Shown: positions 55,587 to 64,000 of the stretch, one piece after another | Layout of the letters: each line of letters starts with the position of its first letter | How positions within the stretch are numbered: the first letter of the stretch is position 1 | Assembly: GCA_020726505.1 (NCBI GenBank) | Contig: JAHLEZ010000002.1 | Coordinates: 2,914,001 to 2,978,000, forward strand | Length of the DNA: 64,000 nt | Direction of reading: 5' to 3' | DNA from: Leptodontidium sp. MPI-SDFR-AT-0119 | Lineage: Eukaryota > Ascomycota > Leotiomycetes > Helotiales > Leptodontidiaceae | Made by a program: the position numbers and the translations under genes | Notes under the pieces: generated by a model | What the model was told of the DNA's origin: nothing | Databases searched by the model: none | What the model saw: the letters and a program-made list of their open reading frames with translations, nothing else

Positions 55587-58373
55587 TCAAGATTCCCACA
55601 GCTCCCACAACATGATGAATTCGGGATGAAATCTCGCTTTCTTGCACCACGCCTCCGTCTTCTTCAGAAACTTCTCTATCGGACGATAGTATTTATTCCC
55701 AGCAATCAGCTCATGACTGAATCGACTGACGAACTCAACCTCCAATCTTCCACCCTGCTTCGAAGCTTCGAGTCTATCTTCGGCCTCGGACATGATGTCG
55801 TTGATTATGTTCTCCAAATCAGCCCACAAAACCCCACTCTCATCGTACAAGTCTCTCGGAAGCTTCGCTTTTACAGCCGGTTTAGCATGTTCAATGTCGC
55901 TCAGTGCTGAGCCAAGCTTGACAACCGTCTTGCCCAATCGCCGTACAGCGTTCATCTGGTAGGAGTTGTCTTTGAACGTGTATGCTGTCCAGTTGTAGAT
56001 CCAGTTCGTGAGAGATATGCCGTCGAACACGTTGCCGTGCAAATATATTGGGACTCGTTGCGGATGCCAGAAGGTATGATAGTAGCTTGCTGGGACGCGA
56101 TAGTATTGGAGGTCAAACATCGTTGCAGGCGGGGTATAGGGACTGTGGGTGATGAATGTTGTGGTATTTTCTGGCTTGCTGAAATCGACAGCATTATAAC
56201 CCTCAGTCTCGTCGAATAGAGCTTGGTAGCTCTCTTGGAGCTCCCGATATGAATTGAAATCCCGCGTTTCTCTGAAGAAAATGAATCGCAAGTCTTCTGG
56301 CGCCCATTTTGTCGACGATATCTCCGACTTACTTTGGGCAGATTCCGCATCTGCGAACCGTACTCTTTTAGAAGTTTTTGTTTGTTGCGTTGAACCCGGC
56401 GACGAGGAGTCTACAGGATCGCTCCATGGCAGTGTTGCTCCTGTGTCTGAGCTGTAATCAAAGGTGATGTTCGCCGTGGAAACATTCGGGTGTGCGTCGG
56501 CAGAGAAGTCTTCGTCAAGGACTTCTTCCACAGTCGGAGGTGGCCGAGCTTCCGAACGGACATCGCTGACATCGCCGCCAGAGGCTCCAGGGTCCAGAAT
56601 GATGTCTACGTCCTGCGATGCGAACCTTTCTTGAGGGCTCGTCGGTGGCTGGGGAATGTCTTGGTTCAAAATTGTAATACTCAGCTCTTCGAGGCGATCC
56701 GAGCGAGAATATCGGACAAATTCTTCGTCCAGAACTTCTTCGATTTGCACTGCGAATGGGGACCTAGCCTTGCAGCTCGGCTCGACAGGGACAGCCATCA
56801 GTTTATCATGGGAGCGAAGTTCTGGAGCACCAGTTGAATCGACCTGATCAGTGGATTCCATTCCATCTTGCGGTGTTGACACACTTTCTAGTGACGCGCT
56901 CGACGAAGCGGCAGATGGAGAAGATTCCTGGGGTTCGGGAACACGATCTAGAGTGTCTATCGAACTTTCCGACATTGGAGTCATTAGCTTGTTGTTCCCA
57001 TCACTTGTCAACGAATCCAGGCTATCGAGATCTTCTACATCCTCATCGTCCACTAAGATGTCCGATAGCGGCAAGTCGTGGTTCTCTGCCGCAAGTACTA
57101 GATCAGGCAAGCTCGGTTGCTCTGGAACATCGATTTTTGCTTCGAACTCGTCGATTGTTGACGCTTTCGAGGCTGGTATGCACAAGGTATCGCCAATGGA
57201 TGTCGTCTCTAGATTCAGATCCTCAACACTCTCGAAGTCAAGAACATCACTGGGGTTTTCAATTACTTCCGCTACCCCACTAACACTGGTGGTTTCCACC
57301 AGTGCGATTTCGGGAATATCATTCTCGTCTTGGCCAGCGGTGTCCCCAACGTGTGACCCTTCTGATGCATGATTATGCTGGTCGCCTCCATCGTGATCGT
57401 CAGAAGGCTTATCTACGGGTTGCAAATTATCAGTGGGGGTTCCTGACACGGCAGTCATCGGTAATGCCGTATGTCCTCCGCTGAGTCCTGTCCTAGAACG
57501 AGCAAAGTTGTCCGGCGAATGAAGCAGTACATCGTCACCCTCCTGTATGAAATCAATCGTCGATGCTTCGGAAGTAGGGTTTGATTGCCCAGTGCCTACT
57601 CCATCGCCATCTGAAACATAGTCTGGCTCGTTTGGGGGCCCCTCAAAATCAACTATATCGTCAAACACGCCTCGATATCCCAACTCCTCGACATACTTCT
57701 TAATCAATCTCTTATGGCGCTGTAGAGTGGAACTTCGATACCCCTCCTTCGCAAGTTCCCGACGTAGCTCTCGCCAGAAGGTTTGATCATCATTCGTATA
57801 CGAGGTCCACACCGATCCTTCCACAGATGCAGCAGCCATGTTGGCCGTGACCCAGTGCAGGGCCTTCCGGATTCCGCGAAGTTGTTCCCCATGGATGGTC
57901 GATCGAGCCTCGATTCTCCCCAGTGTTGCCTCAACCCTCCCAAGTGAATCCAACGAACAGAGGTTTAGACTCATCATGATGGCAGATGTATGGGCGGACA
58001 ACTTGATCCGAATATCCGCCAAGTCCTTCGTCTGTCCATTTGCAAACTTGATCTTCTGCCACAACTTCTTCCCCCGCCTTTGTTCCACAGTCAAGCCATT
58101 GTACTTGGTCAGGACATTATTCATAGTCTTCAATATCCCCTCGCACCCAGCCGCGTGTTCTTCGAGTTCTTGTCGCTTGTCATCGCTGGCTTTGCTGACG
58201 AGGGATTCTGGGTTCGATATCTCCTTCCGCAGACGGTTCAGCACCTTGTAGAGGCTCGATACCTCTCGTGTAAGTTCGTCATGCTCGCCGCAAGCCTTCT
58301 TCGCGCCTTGGTAGGTACTCCATGCCAGCTGTGCAAGCAGAACGCAATCACCTACTGAGAATCCGAAGCTCAT
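55587..58373 (-). CDS. Large protein with STAND-type N-terminal domain but no NACHT, 928 aa
   Basis: A single exon from the ATG at 58373. Residues 1-200 (MSFGFSVGDCVLLAQLAWST, TREVSSLYKVLNRLRKEI, DIRIKLSAHTSAIMMSLN) form a helical domain like those at the N-termini of fungal STAND proteins. Next comes a short linker (FWRELRRELAKEGYRSSTLQ, KKYVEELGYRGVFDDIVDF). Residues about 250-690 are a long acidic Ser/Asp/Glu-rich disordered region. The last 230 residues look folded: RFIFFRETRDFNSYRELQE, TMFDLQYYRVPASYYHTFW, NWIYNWTAYTFKDNS and KFLKKTEAWCKKARFHPEF. No P-loop, ankyrin or WD repeats are present. It is probably a conserved Pezizomycotina protein of unknown function; a scaffold or signalling role is only a guess. 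Confidence 0.8.
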   Translation of the reverse strand: MSFGFSVGDCVLLAQLAWSTYQGAKKACGEHDELTREVSSLYKVLNRLRKEISNPESLVSKASDDKRQELEEHAAGCEGILKTMNNVLTKYNGLTVEQRRGKKLWQKIKFANGQTKDLADIRIKLSAHTSAIMMSLNLCSLDSLGRVEATLGRIEARSTIHGEQLRGIRKALHWVTANMAAASVEGSVWTSYTNDDQTFWRELRRELAKEGYRSSTLQRHKRLIKKYVEELGYRGVFDDIVDFEGPPNEPDYVSDGDGVGTGQSNPTSEASTIDFIQEGDDVLLHSPDNFARSRTGLSGGHTALPMTAVSGTPTDNLQPVDKPSDDHDGGDQHNHASEGSHVGDTAGQDENDIPEIALVETTSVSGVAEVIENPSDVLDFESVEDLNLETTSIGDTLCIPASKASTIDEFEAKIDVPEQPSLPDLVLAAENHDLPLSDILVDDEDVEDLDSLDSLTSDGNNKLMTPMSESSIDTLDRVPEPQESSPSAASSSASLESVSTPQDGMESTDQVDSTGAPELRSHDKLMAVPVEPSCKARSPFAVQIEEVLDEEFVRYSRSDRLEELSITILNQDIPQPPTSPQERFASQDVDIILDPGASGGDVSDVRSEARPPPTVEEVLDEDFSADAHPNVSTANITFDYSSDTGATLPWSDPVDSSSPGSTQQTKTSKRVRFADAESAQSKSEISSTKWAPEDLRFIFFRETRDFNSYRELQESYQALFDETEGYNAVDFSKPENTTTFITHSPYTPPATMFDLQYYRVPASYYHTFWHPQRVPIYLHGNVFDGISLTNWIYNWTAYTFKDNSYQMNAVRRLGKTVVKLGSALSDIEHAKPAVKAKLPRDLYDESGVLWADLENIINDIMSEAEDRLEASKQGGRLEVEFVSRFSHELIAGNKYYRPIEKFLKKTEAWCKKARFHPEFIMLWELWES

Positions 58374-59001
58374 CGTCGAGCATCATCCGCAAGGCTGCGG
58401 ACGCGGCAGCGAATTCGTCAATATCCGGATCGTGTACGCCCACTGGAGTAAGCTAGAACTGGCGCGTGAACGAATGGCTGGACCTCAGTTGGGCCATAAT
58501 TGTCGCACCACTACCTGCAAAGTGGATATAACAAGAAGGAAACTCATGGTTACAAGATCTCTTTGACATTGTAACCTCTGGTGGGAGAAGGTAGAGGCGC
58601 ACCTCACCGAGTGTGCACGCCGCCCGCATCGTGGCGGGGTATATTTGATAGAGATTGGATGTCGCCAACGGGAGACAGAGCTGGAGGGTGGGCAGCTTGA
58701 TGTTGTGATTGGGAGATAATAGGAGAGAGGCACCTGACTTGCCGTATCCCCATGGCCTCCCATGGCTGGGTGGAATCATGCATCGTACCCAGTGCTGGTG
58801 GTGGTGGTGGGAGTGGGAGAGAAGAGAGGAAAGAGATATTTGGGGGTCAAATTGGAAAATTGGTGCTAGAGCAGTTTGGGTCTAGCGCGAAATGAGACTA
58901 GAGGGCACATCATTCGATAGAGGAGCCCAACGAAACCTTCGCTAAATGATGTTTATTTATTTGGCCATTCAGCAGGTCGTTTCTTCAATTCCTATCCCAT
59001 C
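58374..59001. other. Promoter of the 928-aa gene and 3' flank of the FAD oxidase
   Basis: Contains a short GGT trinucleotide run near 58797-58812 and CCTTCGCTAAAT at 58936-58947. No gene recognised. Confidence 0.5.
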
Positions 59002-60578
59002 TTAAACCACCAAGCTAGGGCCCTGTGAGAACACATTGCTGGGATCATACTTCTTCTTCAGTTCAGCTAACCTCGGGAAGTTCACTCCAAAGATTATTTG
59101 GCCACCCGATCCCATATTGTCGTAATTGCCGTACTCTCCAACGCTTGTCTTGGTCGTGGCATCTGTTCCTTCGGCTATCTTCCTCTCCAGTTCGTTCCTA
59201 GTCTTTGTGGACATCATCCTCGTCCATCCTCTGCAAATGCTGTCATTCTCAGGCTTAGTCCATCCAGGACCAAAGGCAAGGTTTCCATAGGCACCACGGT
59301 TCGCAAAGGAAGTGGCAGTTTGTGAGACTTCCAGGATCTTCTTGAATGGCATGAATTCCCACAGGACCATCGTGGCGCCGGCATCTGGGTTCTGGGTTAT
59401 GAACTCGAGCCAGTCATCATAGATACTTTCCGCAAACTTCGTTTCGAGGGGTGCGAGGAATGCCGAGCCTTTCATGGTCCTACGTAGTCCGTGGAACATA
59501 GGCCCATTGAGCAGTTCATTGACTGATGCATATGGTATCGCGCCCGTTTGATCGACAAGTGGGCTCAAATCGAGGACCTCTTTGAAGTATGACTTTCCTT
59601 CTTCCTCGGTACCGTTGTAGAAAACAACGGCCAGAATTACCTACGAATGATACATTAGCAACTGTTCTCAAGATCGATTGCTCGAACACAATAAGCTGGA
59701 GATAATTCGCCAAATTAAGGAGATCAACATACCGGCTGAAAGGCTGGAGGTGGCGCCCCAAATCCAAGGAATATGGCAGACTTCCCGCCCTCGTCGACAA
59801 TCACTTTGTTAGCGAACTTGATCAACGGATCGAGCTGCTCTTTGGGGAATACCAGCATGCCGGCCCACACAGGTCCTGTCTGATCATGGCCCTGGTACAC
59901 AAACTTTGTGAAAACACCGAATCCGACACCAGCTCCCCGAGCAGCCCAAAAGAGATCCGGATTCTCTGACTCTGAAGCGGTCACAATACTTCCATCGGCG
60001 AGGACAACTTCGACCTCGAGGAGGTTATCAATCACCATTCCAAACTCTGGAGTCAGATATCCATATCCCCCACCGAGCGTAAGCCCACCAACTCCTGTAT
60101 GGTTTACCGTTCCGCCCACAGCAGCAAGACCAAACTTTGCAGCTTCCTTGTCAACATCAGCCCACAAAGCACCGCCTTCGACAGTGAGAGTCTTGGTTTT
60201 CTCGTTCACAGTCACACCCCGCATCTTGGACAAATCAATGCAAAGACCTCCATCTGTGGAAGATGCACCACTAGTGCCATGTCCACCGCCTACGACAGCC
60301 AATTCAAGACCCTGAGCTGAACTGAAAAGGACTGCCTTAGCGACTTCTTCCGGTGTGGTTGGGAAGACGATGATGCCCTGCAATTCAAGTCAACAACAGA
60401 CTTCGACCGATGAATTTTAGCAGTATCGATATCCAGAAAGACTTACAGCAGGTTTCTCGGCCGCAGCAGACCATCTCTTGATACTCGCCTCATAATTCAC
60501 CGAGTCTCGAGTAACGACATCTGCCTTCTCCGACAGCGTTCCACTGAACTTCTGCACAGTCGCAATATCAATAGCCAT
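59002..60578 (-). CDS. FAD-linked oxidase (PCMH/BBE type), 471 aa
   Basis: Exons 60578-60447, 60377-59733 and 59640-59002 on the minus strand (1416 nt), GT-AG introns of 69 and 92 nt. The N-terminal PCMH FAD-binding domain shows VVGGGHGTSGASSTDGGLCI, LTVEGGALWADVD and TGVGGLTLGGGYGYLTPEFG; the His in GGGHGTS corresponds to the usual covalent-flavin position. FWAARGAGVGFGVFTKF completes the flavin fold. The C-terminus has the berberine-bridge-like tail YGNYDN, then FGVNFPRLAELKKKYDPSNV. There is no signal peptide, so it is likely intracellular. Members oxidise carbohydrates, alkaloids or polyketide intermediates; the substrate is not readable and no biosynthetic cluster surrounds it. A TATA-like box lies about 120 nt upstream. 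Confidence 0.92.
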
Positions 60579-60693
60579 TTTTCAATAATTCCTCTAGGCC
60601 TTCCCTTTCTTTTTAAGATCCAACAAACAAGGTTGAAGACAGTTTTCAAAAAACTTTCGAGTAAATCAGTAAACCAGTGGCACAACAGTCCAC

Positions 60694-60701
60694 CTTTATA
60701 T
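60694..60701 (-). promoter_or_regulatory. TATA-like box of the FAD oxidase gene
   Basis: Minus strand ATATAAAG about 120 nt upstream of the ATG at 60578. Confidence 0.5.
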
Positions 60702-61773
60702 CCCCCTTCGCCTGCCTGCGTGACGTCTTACAAATGTGATGTTCCACAGTTCCACAAAGTCGGCGACCAATCACCGCCTCGCCAACCTGCATAAGTAAGA
60801 TTAAGAACTAAGAGCTAAGACAAAACCTGGAAGACGTTCTTCTACGGCGTTGGACGGCGGAGCTGCCAAAATCAAGCTAAGCGCCAACAATTGAGAGACT
60901 GCTTACATTCTCATATGCCCCTCATTGGACTTTGCTAAGCGAGGCTCACGTCAACTTTGACGTCGATGACACGGAATAGGGCATACCCGGTGACTTGGGC
61001 GGGTATGGGCTGCGTAGTACGAAGGAGAGCTTCTTGTGGAGGGGGAATACGAAGATTTGTCAGATCTCGGGATGAGAGGCTTTGTAACGCGATGCTGAGT
61101 GAGGCAGGATCTAGGTATGAGGGGATTTGAAGATCGGGTTGAGGGTCAGTCCTGGTGCAGAGTAGCAAAAATAATTGATCAGTTGTAAGCATACTTAGTC
61201 ATTTACGGAAACACTAACAGAAGTGAGTAAGACTTCCAGAAATAAACAAAGCCAGAGACTGTGCATTGGGTTAGAAGTGGAGTTTCGCTTGCCTTGAGGT
61301 TTACGCTCAGCGGAATTATCCAACTGCAATGTCGACTAGGCAGACTCTTTTTTTCTGAACAAATATTTGTCTTCGCGTATATTTTTACTCGTAAATATGA
61401 ACCGGAGTTTAATTAGAGCTTGCGATTGAAGACGACACAATGAAGTATCAAGCAAATTCTAGACCACTAAAGCGGTAGAGGAAATTTTTTTTTTTCCACA
61501 ATGAGACTAAATACAGGTATTAGTGAGAATAGAAAACAATCAGCAAATACAGTCGATGGTTGCCTAGCTTTAGGAAGGTAATGTAGCTTCTTCGGCTTGT
61601 GGTTACGGAATTCAGGTATGCCAAGAATTATCAACTGCGGCCCATCTTCTTCAATTGACAACACAAGCCCCCTTTCGCCCGAGGTATCAAAAACAAAGAT
61701 TCCTTTCCTTGATGTCACATTCTTTAAGTGACAAGTAGTTTATTAAAGGGCTCCTCGTCTGCGGGACAGACGG
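60702..61773. other. Spacer between FAD oxidase and ankyrin relic
   Basis: No supported gene. The minus-strand frame 60935-61192 ends in a GCTAAGCGAGG motif (60934-60944) and has no recognisable domain. An A/T-rich segment lies at 61340-61500. Confidence 0.45.
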
Positions 61774-63115
61774 CTAATCCGCTTCGAGCCTCTGCCGTTC
61801 CAAGGCCGTATGCTTTGCCTGGTGTTCTCGCTGGAATCCCCAAGCATCGTAGCAAATGATCCTCAGCGTCTGCTTGAACTCCAATGATTCACTGCTAAGG
61901 GGGATTGTTATTACTGCAAATTGAAGCGCTTCTCCGCTATCTCCGCTGCCGAAAATCAATCTTGGTGGCTCATCGCGCATGGCCTGTTCATGCAGCGAAG
62001 CGAGGAAGCTCATTAATACAAGTGATCTGGTCCTAACGGCGATCGTAAGAATGCCTAACCCAGCGTTTGTTTTCGCCGTAACAGACCCCCCATGGTTGAA
62101 CAAATATTGAACCACGCTTGATCTGCCTTTTAGAGCTGCAGCGAGCATCGCAGTTTGCCCATTCGCATCACGACTGTCCATTTCAAGCCCGGCTTCAGTT
62201 AATAGGGAGACGATCTTTTCCCGACCTTTTGTGGCCGCCATCATTAAAGCTGTTTTGCCCTCAGGAAAGAGTCCAATACCATTACCGAGAATACTCCCCT
62301 CTTCATGGCCAGCTGGCAGCTTCAAATTGACATCAGCGCCACGAGAGATGAGTACTTCGGCAACTTTAGCATCGCCATTCTCGCAAGCAATCATCAGAGC
62401 TGTGTATCCTTGGTTGTCCATGGAATTAATCAATATACTGGTCCCGCTATCAAATCCACCATCTTAAAGCTTCCTTGATGGCACACTTGATGCAGAAGTG
62501 TCTGCCCCTTCTCATTCAAAACTTCCAAGCTAGCTCCGTGTTTGACCAAGATTGAGAAAACATTTGCTTATTTATGTTTACAAGCTACTGTGACTGGAGT
62601 ATTGTTCTTGCAGTCCCTTCGTTCGATTTCAAACCCTGCCTCAAGTAGAGCTGTGACAGTTTCTGGTATCCCGCGAGCAACTGCGTTGAACAGCGGAGAT
62701 TGACCTTCTGTGTTGACAAAATCCGGATATACACCGAGTTCCAGTAAGCATTTGAGCCCCACAATACGTGCTGGGCTGTTTGCACATTTCAATAGTTGCT
62801 CGGATAGTCTGGAATCCTTCGCCAAATTCATTTTGTCGGCCCCAGCTTGTAGTAAAATCAGCATAAGCTCACGTGACCCAGTCGCTGTCGCCAGGAACAG
62901 AGCAGTATCTCCAATCGAGTCTGTCCAGTTCACGTTTAACTCTCTAGTAGCTTGGCAATGTTGGCGTGCCCATTGACTACAGCTGCCGATAGAGGGGTCT
63001 GAAAGGAAGCCACATCCGTTAAGGCGACTACGCGATTGACGTTCTCAGAACGGTTGTCCGCATACACCTCTATTTGGCACAAGGGCTGGAAGGTGTCTGG
63101 TTTACAAGAGAATGG
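61774..63115 (-). pseudogene. Broken ankyrin-repeat gene
   Basis: Minus-strand ankyrin repeats run almost continuously through three frames. TPLSAAVVNGHANIAKLLE (about 63000) shifts near 62943 to NWTDSIGDTALFLATATGS. QSPLFNAVARGIPETVTALL and NTPVTVACKHK are then cut by TAA at 62568-62570, beyond which the same frame continues ANVFSILVKHGASLEVLNEK and QTLLHQVCHQGSFKMVDL. A second shift near 62450 leads into MDNQGYTALMIACENGDAKV, KTALMMAATKGREKIVSLL and GQTAMLAAALKGRSSVVQYL to the stop at 61774. Repeat phasing across each break fits one ancestral protein. The intact part from the ATG at 62433 to 61774 (219 codons) could still be expressed. No NACHT domain is found nearby. Confidence 0.75.
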
Positions 63116-63161
63116 AGTTGTTTCAATTTGTCAGCGGAGAGCCAAAGCACAAAACAAAATT

Positions 63162-64000
63162 TCAAATAGTATCATAATTTCGAAACCCAGCATTATACAG
63201 TGCTTTGACAGCAACTTCCATCAACCCCAAGAACCGTTCTTTGTTCAAGAAGACGTCCGCTTCATGCCAATCCGTATCATTTCCTTCGTCTTCTGGAGTC
63301 TTTGAAGCATGGGCACTCAAATACATATTGCCCATCAGTCCAGCTAGGTTTCGGAAACCTTTGTGGTTCATATTCTCTGGCAGAATCTCAACCATCACCG
63401 ATCCTTCTCTAAGAAACATCCCATGAGTTAATCCCGCGCCATGCACTCCAACGAGGATATCGGTTTGGCGGATAGTCCGTAGTTGCTGCTCGAAAGAAAT
63501 AGAACCGAAATCGATAATTTGGATCTTCAGGTGTGGGACTTTTGTTTTGAGCTCGTCGAGCAGTGACTGGTTATCGATTAATCGCCGGGTTTTCTTTCGA
63601 TCGATGAATGTGAGCACGATATCCCCCTCATGTGGCGCCCAAGCTTTAATGTTGTAGAGATCTAGAACTCGATGTGCAAAGGTGTGCAAAAGAGGGGATC
63701 GTTCGCACTGATTGATTTCCCAGTCACCTTGCCAATATGGGTTACCACCACCTGCTAGTGGGATTATAATGTTCTCGACCTTCGTGCTCTCCGAAACATC
63801 TTTCCATCTGACGACGGGTCTCTTTGCGAAAAGTGACCACAGATCGAAATAGGGGCCATTATCGTGATCATCTAAGATGACAATCTGGGTATTTTCTTCA
63901 TCGCCGAGGTCGAAAAGAGGTTCTCCTCCAACTAGGCCCCTGGTGATTCGCAGAACATCGATAGTCATAGTCAAGGAAAGGATTTCCATTAACGAATGCC
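63162..64000 (-). CDS. GT61-family glycosyltransferase (EOGT-like), C-terminal part
   Basis: The frame is open to the right edge of the window and continues beyond it; the ATG at 63989 is probably internal because the preceding codons (HSL) fit the family's WHSLMEI segment. Visible features: NTQIVILDDHDNGPYFDLW, ERSPLLHTFAHRVLDLYNI and the conserved donor-site region TDILVGVHGAGLTHGMFL with SVMVEILPE. This is the DUF563/GT61 fold shared by EGF-domain O-GlcNAc transferases and fungal/plant xylosyl- or GlcNAc-transferases acting in the secretory pathway. Acceptor and sugar cannot be told. Stop at 63162. Confidence 0.85.
   Translation of the reverse strand, partial: HSLMEILSLTMTIDVLRITRGLVGGEPLFDLGDEENTQIVILDDHDNGPYFDLWSLFAKRPVVRWKDVSESTKVENIIIPLAGGGNPYWQGDWEINQCERSPLLHTFAHRVLDLYNIKAWAPHEGDIVLTFIDRKKTRRLIDNQSLLDELKTKVPHLKIQIIDFGSISFEQQLRTIRQTDILVGVHGAGLTHGMFLREGSVMVEILPENMNHKGFRNLAGLMGNMYLSAHASKTPEDEGNDTDWHEADVFLNKERFLGLMEVAVKALYNAGFRNYDTI

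Noticed and set aside
60935..61192. Minus-strand 85-codon frame (…ALFRVIDVKVDVSLA)
   Set aside because: No ATG in good context and no recognised domain; its end coincides with a recurrent intergenic motif.
62434..62600. Intron explaining the TAA in the ankyrin gene
   Set aside because: Ankyrin sequence continues in the same frame on both sides of the stop, so a nonsense change fits better than splicing.
1..64000. CRISPR arrays, rRNA operons, bacterial-style operons or ribosome binding sites
   Set aside because: None seen; gene structure is clearly eukaryotic.

Overview
This window is nuclear DNA of a filamentous ascomycete (Pezizomycotina; protein similarity suggests a Leotiomycete/Helotiales-like fungus, which is inference). 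The signs are genes split by short 46-209 nt GT-AG introns with CTAAC-like branch points, an alpha-aminoadipate reductase (fungal lysine pathway), a HbrB/TORC2 subunit, a PtaB/LIM-binding regulator, NmrA and DUF1996 proteins, and several fungal NACHT/ankyrin STAND (NLR-like) proteins. Genes lie on both strands as separate transcription units. Most had to be assembled from several reading frames; exon coordinates are given in each entry and all joins were checked for phase.

Layout. 0-10 kb: 3' end of a HbrB-like TORC2 gene, a 2012-aa NACHT-ankyrin protein, a broken multi-span membrane-protein gene and a possible decayed hypothetical gene. 10-16.7 kb: essentially gene-free, with two weak candidate exons, a 20-G run and the long leader region of ptaB. 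16.7-19.1 kb: ptaB (Q-rich, LIM-binding). 20.3-23.6 kb: a second NACHT protein. 24.3-32.5 kb: lys2, divergent from a type II membrane protein, which converges on a four-exon SET-domain gene. 33.9-38.2 kb: a third NACHT protein and a small Cys-containing protein. 38.2-43.5 kb: a gene-poor stretch with short inverted repeats, then an aldo-keto reductase and an NmrA-like protein. 44.4-48.7 kb: an MFS sugar transporter with one in-frame stop, a wrecked fungal transcription-factor gene and the wrecked 3' end of a GH3 beta-glucosidase. 49-58.4 kb: a hypothetical protein, a secreted DUF1996 protein, nicotinamide riboside kinase, and a 928-aa protein whose N-terminus resembles those of the NACHT proteins. 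59-64 kb: a FAD-linked oxidase, a wrecked ankyrin-repeat gene and the 3' part of a GT61 glycosyltransferase.

Two themes stand out. First, the window is rich in STAND/NLR-type genes: three NACHT proteins, one protein with only the N-terminal-type domain, and one dead ankyrin gene. Two of the NLR genes appear to need non-canonical GC-AG introns. Second, 44.4-48.7 kb looks like a sugar (probably beta-glucoside) uptake-and-hydrolysis locus caught in decay: transporter, regulator and hydrolase side by side and all damaged. The housekeeping genes (lys2, ptaB, the nicotinamide riboside kinase, HbrB) appear intact. No tRNA, rRNA, CRISPR array or intact transposon was recognised.
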